From assembly GCA_937944485.1 (NCBI GenBank), contig CALDYU010000031.1, forward strand, positions 1 to 36,785: 36,785 nucleotides of DNA, given 5' to 3'. The stretch's first letter is position 1. Each line of letters begins with the position of its first letter. This document shows, in pieces, positions 25,101-34,100 of this stretch. The notes under the pieces are model-generated. The model searched no databases. It saw nothing but the letters and a program-made list of their open reading frames with translations, and had not been told where the DNA came from. Source of the DNA: an uncultured Flavobacteriaceae bacterium (GTDB lineage Bacteria > Bacteroidota > Bacteroidia > Flavobacteriales > Flavobacteriaceae). Made by a program: the position numbers and the translations under genes.

Positions 25101-28100
25101 CGTTGTATATGAGGGTATTGTTCCAATTACGGAATATAAAATAAGTATCGCACGCGGGTTTTATGCGGTTAGTAATTTTAGAATATCGCAGCAAATTTCA
25201 GGATGTATTGAAGTTGATTCAGATGAAGATGGTGTTGTTAATCGTCTTGATTTAGATAGTGATAATGATGCCTGTTCTGATAGTATAGAGGCAAGTAATA
25301 CCGATAGATCTAATAATAACACGAGTAGCTATAATACAGGTGCAGACGTGAATTCAAATGGCCTTTTAGACATTTTTGAAGATGGTAGTTCCGGTGCTAT
25401 TAATTATGAGCTAACCTACTCTTTTGCACAAACAGAAGATCTTAATGCTTGTATTGATACTGATGGTGATGGCATTACAGATGTTTTTGATATTGATGAT
25501 GACAATGATGGCGTTCTTGATAATATTGAAAGAGGCTGCGGGGCGACTGGTACGCTCTTAATACCTTCTAGTACGGCGCAAAGTAACAGATGGGCTAATA
25601 CAACATCTTTAAATACTATAAACGGCAGTGGGTTAAGCGGAACAGGTTTGACAGCTACACATAGAGAACAATGGGGCTTCGGAGAGGGTTTGCTTTTTAA
25701 TCATTACGTGCCTACAAATTGGGTAGATTATACCTTTGATACTCCTCAAGGCGTTGGCGGAATTGCTTTGTGGGCTTCTGTGAACCATCCTTGGGGTGGT
25801 GGTGATGCACCATTAAGAACCTTCATCGTGAGATTGACATATCAAGATGGCACACAAAGTTCAGAGGGGCCTTTTACAACAGATGATCCGGCCTTGCCAA
25901 CCTCTGTCAATTCCCAAGTTTTTAATTTTACACAGAATCATTTCAATGTGACGAATATTCGCCTCGAAATATCTAGTGGTTGGATTCGTCAAGGAAGCTC
26001 GCAGGTATACTTAAACTCTGACGACGTCGGTTTTCCTTATAGTTACAACATGACTTTGGCTGAATTTAGAGCAATTGAAGCCTGTTTTGATAATTTAGAT
26101 GCAGATGGTGATGGATTGGATAATCATCTCGATTTAGATGCGGATGGTGACGGATGTAGTGATAGTGTTGAAGCGAGTAATACTGGCATTAATGATAACA
26201 ATACAAGCACATTCAATACTGGAAATGATACCAATCAAAACGGACTTTTAGATCAATTTGAGGGCGCCACGGATGGACAGTTGAACTATGATCATACCTA
26301 TCAATACGCTATAAATGATGAAATAAGTCTGTGTTTAGATACCGATAACGATACCATTGCTGATCAAATTGATATTGATGATGACAATGATGGTGTTTTA
26401 GATACGATTGAGACCAATTGTTTTGACCTTGTACCTTTAATTCCTGAAGATTTAAATTGGCATACTGCCAATGGTTCCGCCACGCAAATTCAAGTGCCAC
26501 TAGCGACAACTTTAAATGCTACTGGGCCAGCTTGGTCAAATGAATATTCCGATCAAACTTTTGATTTACCCTTACGAATCGAAGGCGTTATTTCTGATGG
26601 AAATAATGGCATGATAGGTATTTTGCCGACTTCGGCTTCTGAAACGGTAGGCTGGAATGATGGGGCCTATAAATTTCAATTCAATCGAAATAACGGAATG
26701 TATATTCGGCATAGTAATGTTATTCCTAATGGATGGCAGATTTCAAATTTATTCGGCAAAACCTTTGTGTTAGACATTGCAAGTGACGGACAAATGAGTT
26801 ACATCGTTGACGGAGAAGTTATCTATCAAAATTCCGTGCCAATTACAACCTATAAAATTTCTATGTCACATGGTAATTTTGTAATGAATGATCTGCGCAT
26901 TTATCCTACTGCTGATTGTGATGATATAGATACAGATAATGACAGTTTAGTCAATCGATTAGATTTAGATAGCGATGGTGACGGGTGTAGTGATAGTGTT
27001 GAATCAAGCAATACTGCTGTGTTAGAAAATGATGTCAATTCATATAAAACCGGTGCTGATAGTAATAAAAATGGACTTTTAGATGAGTTTGAACAAGGTA
27101 CTCTAGGTTTTTTAAATTATGACCATACCTACCATGAGGCTGTCAATTTGGGTATTTCTAAATGTTTAGACACTGATTTAGATGGAGTGCCAGATATAGT
27201 GGATATTGATGATGATAATGATGGTGTATTGGATATTAATGAACGTGGAGGCTGTTTTGAGTCTGAAACAGGCGAAACATTAGCTCCTGAAGAAATATAT
27301 CGTCATGATTTTGGAACCGATGGCAGAACAGATTGGAGGATAGAGCAGATAGCCGATCACCCTTATGATATTGCATCAGCCGGTCTTTGGTATCATAGAA
27401 ATAGCAGCTGGGATTTATCATTAGAAACAGATATTACTACTAATTCAGCCGATATTCTTGAATTTAAAGTAAGTATAGGTAAATTGAGTGGAAACCCTTC
27501 AGATCAAATCATTATTTATGTTGATAACAGAGAAGTTTTAATTGTACCATCAGCTGATATTCTTGGGACAAGTGCGAATAACCCTCAATTCGTTTCTTTT
27601 CAGGCAAATGCCTCAAACAACACCACTAATTTAAGAATACGATTTATTCATGATCATAGTGAAGGCAATAATGATTATATACTCGGCGAAGTAGTTGTTA
27701 ATCGTGTAGGTATACAATTCTGTGACACTGATGAAGATGGAATTTACAATCATTTAGATCTAGATAGTGATGGTGATGGGTGTAGCGATAGTGTTGAAGC
27801 CAGTAACACCTTGAAGGAAGATAACGACATATCGAACTTTAATTCGGGTACAGATGCAAATCAAAACGGATTGCTCGATGAATTTGAAAATGGCACGACT
27901 GGTGAAGAAAACTACAATTCTACTTATGGAGAATACGCTTTAGACAATGAAAAAAATGCATGTACAGAAGAATGTGAATCAGAAAGAGAGGCGTTAATTT
28001 GCGGTGATGATGTTGTATTAACGGCAATTGATAATTATAGTAATTATACTTGGGTTCAAGATTCAAATTCTAATGGAGTAGTTGACCCTTCAGATCAAGT

Positions 28101-31100
28101 TGTAAATGATGGCGACCCTGATGGTAATCCTGCAACAATAGTTGTTACAGAAGTTGGTGTTTACATTGCTACAGCGCAAGGACCAAATCATAGTGTTAAT
28201 GATGAACTTTGTGTTTACAATTACGAAATAGTTACCGTAAATCGATTTGGAGAAACACAGAATAATCCAATCGTTGATTGGATGAATGCTAGAAATTCAG
28301 ATACCGATACGATCAATGATGTAAAAGGAGAATTATTAACCTGCGCTAATGATGGTTCCGTAACTCCTAAAATATTCCTATGCGGCTCAAACGATACAAA
28401 AGAAATAACCTTAAATATTAGTGATGCGGAAAGCATAGTCTGGTATAAAATGAATGAAGGCAGCTGCGCTGTGCCAACAGATGGTTGCCCTAATAGAAGC
28501 CCATCATGTGGTTGGACTCCCTTAGCCGAAGATAATAGTTTTGTAGTCGACGCTGCAGGAGAGTATAGGGTGTCGTTACAGTATTTAAATGGTTGTGTTA
28601 GTAGATTTTATTTTTCAGTATTTCAGAACAATCTCGAAGTGCAGTATAACGTAGATGAAATCTATTGTGAAGAGCCCGGTAGCATTACAATCACTAACCC
28701 AGCTGTAAATTATGGTTATCGCTTAGAAGATGTTGAAGCTGGTACTACTAAAATAGCTTATGAGGCGAATAACGGACCTAATTTTGATATTGCTGAAAGC
28801 GGCACCTATAAAGTATATATGATGCCGCTCAACGGTGTTGGAGAAATTATTGAAGGTGCTTGTGAATTTTCTACAGATGAAATTACAATCGAGGCGCACG
28901 AAATAGAAGTTGAAATAACCACTGCTAATGGTAATTGTAATGTTGGCGGTACTATTGAAATAGAAGTATCGAATGTTAGAGCTAATTATGCGTATCGTTT
29001 ATATTTTGATGAAGGTTCAGGGGTTTTAGGCGATTTAGTAGATAGCCAATTAGCGCATACCACAAATACGTTCAGCTTTACTAATTTAAATCCTGATGAC
29101 TATCTAGTGGTTGTAGGTACTGATGACAATTGTGAAGTAATTAGACCTGTAACCGTAGAGCGTCTTGAACCATTAAGTTTGAGTGCTACAACAACTTCGA
29201 ATATCGGATGTGAAGATGGCGTGGTTGAACTTGAGCCTCAGGGAGGTTTTGCAAATCCGAATTATAAGTTTGCCGTTTGGAGTAAAGATGGTACGGATCT
29301 ATATGCCACCGTTGCAAGTATACCAGCAACTGATTTTGTAACCGATCCTACCTTTTTATTTTCAAGTGGAGATGAAGGTTCTTATGAGTTTATTGTGGTT
29401 GATGCCAACGACTGTTATTTTATTTCTAATGAAGTAACTGTTGAAGATAAAGGAGTATTGACGATGCAAGCGCCTGTGGTCAATAATGCCATAAAATGTA
29501 ATGGCAACAATACGGGCAGTATAACCCTTGTAACTGCCAATGGCGGCACTCCAATATCCTATAGTATTGATGGCTTTATAACCACCCAATCCACCGCAAC
29601 TTTCGAAGGATTAAGTGCTGGGGAATATACTCTAAGTGCTGTTGATGCCATGTCGTGTACTACAGAGCTTGTTTACGTTTTAGAAGAGCCTGAAGCCTTG
29701 TCTGCTGATATTGAAGTGACGAGTGTAGTTTGCGAGAGTGATACGCGTGTTGAAGTTCGAATTTATGATGTTACAGGTGGTGTCGCACCCTATGAGTATA
29801 GTTTTGATGGACTTAATTTTGACGGATCGGCGGGTGCTGAAAGTGCTGAGTTAGTTCCAGGAGATTATACAATAAAAGTAAAAGATGCCAACGATTGTAT
29901 TTATGAAATGGAGTTTAGTTTGCCAGATGCTCCTACCTTACCCATTATTTCAAGTGAGATAGCATATAATTGTGACGGAACTGCCAATGTTGTAATATCA
30001 AATAATGAAGCGGCTTATGACTATACGTATGCCATTAATGGAACGCTAAATAGCCCTTCAACCAATAGTATTTTCACAAATTTAGGAGTAGGTAATTATG
30101 TGATGACTGCCAATTATACCTATGACATGGGTATTTCTTTAAACGGAGAAAGTTTTGATCAAAATTGTACAAATAGTATCGAATTACCAGTGGCTATTGA
30201 AAATGGAAAAGCCTTTGAAGCAACTTTAGTTCGTGTAGACCAAGTGAGCTGTAATGGAGAAGATGATGCAAGTGTAACTTTCGAGGTTAAAAATATTGGA
30301 GACGCCGCTAGTTATGAATATAGCGTAGATGGAGGTGTTTCGTATCAGGTAGCGACCACAACAGAGGTCACAACCGATGCTATTTACAACGCAGGCAATC
30401 ATATAATTAGAATTAGAAAATTAGATGACCTTTCCTGTGAAACGTCACTGTCTGTAACAGTAACAGAACCTGAGTCCATAGAGGCAACGGCAACGATTAG
30501 TAGTCCGAATACTTGTAATTTAGGGGCAACAATCTTTGTAGCCGCAACAAAAGGAACACCGCCTTACACCTATCAATTAGAAGAAACTTCAGGTGTTATT
30601 GTTGCAGCATATCAAGCAACACCATCATTCGAAAATGTAATTGAAGGTGAGTATGTCGTACGCATTCAAGATGCCAATAATTGCGAGTTGGTTCTTGAAA
30701 ATACAAAAGGTGTTGTGATTTCTGAACCTAGTTTGCCTGCTTTTACCGTAGCGCAAACTTCATGTTATTCTGGTGCTAATGACGGAGAAATTCAAGTAGG
30801 CGTTACGGCTGGAACAGGCAATGGAGGTTTTCAATATCGTATTGATGGTGGTCCATGGTTGAATCCAGACCCGGCTGATGAATCCAAATTTACTTTTGAA
30901 AACCTAGCAAGTGATACCTATTTGATTGAAGTTAAAGATCAATATGGATGCCTGGCAGATACACAAGAAGTAACCATTAATGAATTCTTAAATGCTGATA
31001 TAACCCTAGCGCACATAAGTTCTTGCGCTGACGGAATTATTACAATAAATGCCGAGGGAGGAGATACCAATTATCAATATGCGGTGGTACTGAAAGGGCA

Positions 31101-34100
31101 AGATCCTACCGGTACATTTAACACAAATAACGTGAGAACCTTCACTGCTGGTGATGAAGGAGAGTATGATGTTTTTGTGAGAGATGGAAATGGCGGAGCC
31201 TCTTTTTGTGAATATAAAGAAACCGTTGAGGTAAAAGCTGCAGTGCAACTTAACTTTACCGCAACACCTATTATGGGACAATGTCATGATGATTTAGGCA
31301 GTATCGAAGTAGCCATAACATCAGGTACGGGGCCTTTTGAAATTAATTTAGTTGATGTAGATCATGCCGGTGCTGGAAATCGAATAGAAGCAGACGTATT
31401 GATCGGTTCGAAGATATTGACTGGTCTAGAAGCCGGAGAATACCGAATTACGGTGACTGATGCTTTAGGTTGTACGAGCCCAGAAAATACGGTAAATGTT
31501 ATTGCGCCTGAAGAACTAACAGCCGATGTTATTTCAATACTTGATGGTACTTGCGCGCCAGCCTCAGGAGTGCGTTTTGAAAATTATCCTACCTCTTTAG
31601 CTGGTACTGTAGAGTTTAGTATTGATGGAGGTGATACTTGGCAGACAACGCCAACTTTTAATATCGTTACTTCAGGCAACACTGTAGATCCTTCAATACG
31701 TACTGTTGATGCCCTTGGAAATACTTTATGTCGTTTAGATATGGATCGCTATACTGTATTATATCCACTTGACGATCTTGATATAACGGTCACTGTGGTC
31801 ATAAAAGACTGTAATGATTTAGAAGTAACAGTATTAGGAAAAGAAGGAGATAACAGTAGTGGATATCGATATACCTATACTGATGACCCTACCAACTTTA
31901 ACCCTGCTACAGCCGTTTGGACTCCTAGAATTGCAGACGGAATTAGTCATACGTTTGCTAATATTGACCCTACAACGCCTCAGGCACCAGGTCTACCATT
32001 GCTAGTGCCTGGTAGAACCTATGTCTTTTTTGTAGAAGATTCAGCACCTTGTATACGTCAAAGCAACCAAAATGTTAGTGAGCTTAATGATAACCCTATT
32101 GACATAACTGAAACAATAAAGCCAAGTTGTAATGGTGAAAATAATGGTGAAATTTCATTTGAATTAAGTCCGCAAAATCCAGAACCAAATATTTTATGGG
32201 AATTACGTGAGGTGAGTACAAATACAGTTATTGCTTATAGTGGAAGCGGAGCATCTGCTTCCATAGTGCCATATCCAGCCGACGATACTATTCTAGTTAC
32301 TGGAATTTCTGAAGGAGACTATTATCTTTTTGCTCAGCAATTTGATGCTTCGAATGGGTTTTCTTGTAGAGGTGCAAGCGAAAACACCTATGTTAAAGAA
32401 CTTAAAGAAATCACTGGTTCGTTTACAAAAGCTGATGATATTTCCTGTGCTAATCCAGGAATAATTAATGCCACCAATATTAATGGAGGAGGGGGAGACT
32501 ACACCTATACTCTTGAAGGGCCAACGCCTTTTGTTGCAATATCAGGTAATTTAGGTGCAACTATTGAAGTGCCAGCGAATGCGCCTGCAGGTGATTATGA
32601 AATAACTTTGACCGATCAATATGGTTGTAGCGGTACAACTGAAACGGTCAACATGCAATTATCAGCCAATCCAACGATAGACGATATTATAATACAAAAT
32701 TGTACACTGCCTTTTAGTGTGGTCGTTAATGCTTCAACAACCGCTTCCAGTCTATTATATTCCTTAGATAATGGCGTTTCATTTGAAGATAATGGCGGTC
32801 AATTTAATAGTGTAGCACCTGGTACTTATGCGGTATTAATTAAAGACGGCAATGGTTGTGAAGCTACCCAAAATATTGATGTATACCCTAGTTTAGAAGT
32901 CTCTGTACAGCTCACAAAATTAATCGACTGTTCGGTGACACCCGATGCTCAGATTCGAATTGAAGTAACGAACGGATCAGGCAACTATGAATATCAAATA
33001 ATTGAAGGGGCTACCACAATTGTTGCACAAACAGCACTTGTGACTAATCCGTTGATATTTGAGACAACGCAAGACGGAGATTATGATATTGAGATTTTCG
33101 ACATGGCGACTAACGCACCCGTATGTTCGCGAACTTTTGAAATTCAAGTTTTAGAAAATATCGAACCTGAATTTAATGAAACAACAAACCCAGCCACGTG
33201 CAATGGCAGTAATGATGGTAAAATTAGTTTGCAACAGACAGACAATGGTATTAGTCCACTTACATATACCATTTCTCCAAATGTAGGCAATTTTAATAGT
33301 GCTACGGACACCTTTGAAGATTTGCCTGCTGGTATGTATAGCATTACTGCAACCGGAACCAATGGTTGTACGACGGAAAAAGTAATGATTGAAATTACGG
33401 AACCCCAAGCTATAAATGTAACTCCACCAACAGTCGTTCCTTTCTCATGTGCAGCCGGTAACACCACTAGCAATGCTTCGGTTACCGTAAATAATGTGAC
33501 CGGAGGAACTGGGGTATATACCCGATACGAATTTTTAGATGATAATGGTACGCCAGATATGACTGATGATATTGTATTGCAGAATGGTCCTTCAAGTACC
33601 TTTAATTACAATCAAAGTAATGGAGTTACCCTTACTATTAATGTATATGATGAAAATGGTTGTAGTGGAAGTGTGTCAACAATTATTGAACCTTTTAATG
33701 TGTTAGAAGGTGCAGATATAGTAATTGATGAAGCGATATCTTGTGTGAACGCAGGTGAAGACATTACTATTACTGCAAGAGGTTCCGTTTCCGACTCAAA
33801 TATAGTTACGCATGATTATACGTTCCAAAGAATAGAAACCTTCGAAACAAACACTACAGGCGTATTTATCGATCTGGCAGTGGGTTCACACAATTTTGAA
33901 GTTGTAAATACAGCAACAAATTGTAAAATGGTGATTACCCATACCGTTAATGCTCCGTTAGAATTTGACTTGAATCTTGTTAAAACTAAAGATGTGACCT
34001 GTTTTAATACAGAGACAGGAGAGCTTCGACTAGGAGTTGCAAACACAACTTATTTGGGTGGTTTTAACTGGGAGATTTATAATACGAATGGTACAATTGA

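Noticed and set aside
22177..27963. CRISPR array or other DNA-level repeat
   Set aside because: The 820-base periodicity is at protein level; the DNA of the modules has drifted and has no short exact repeat with uniform spacers.
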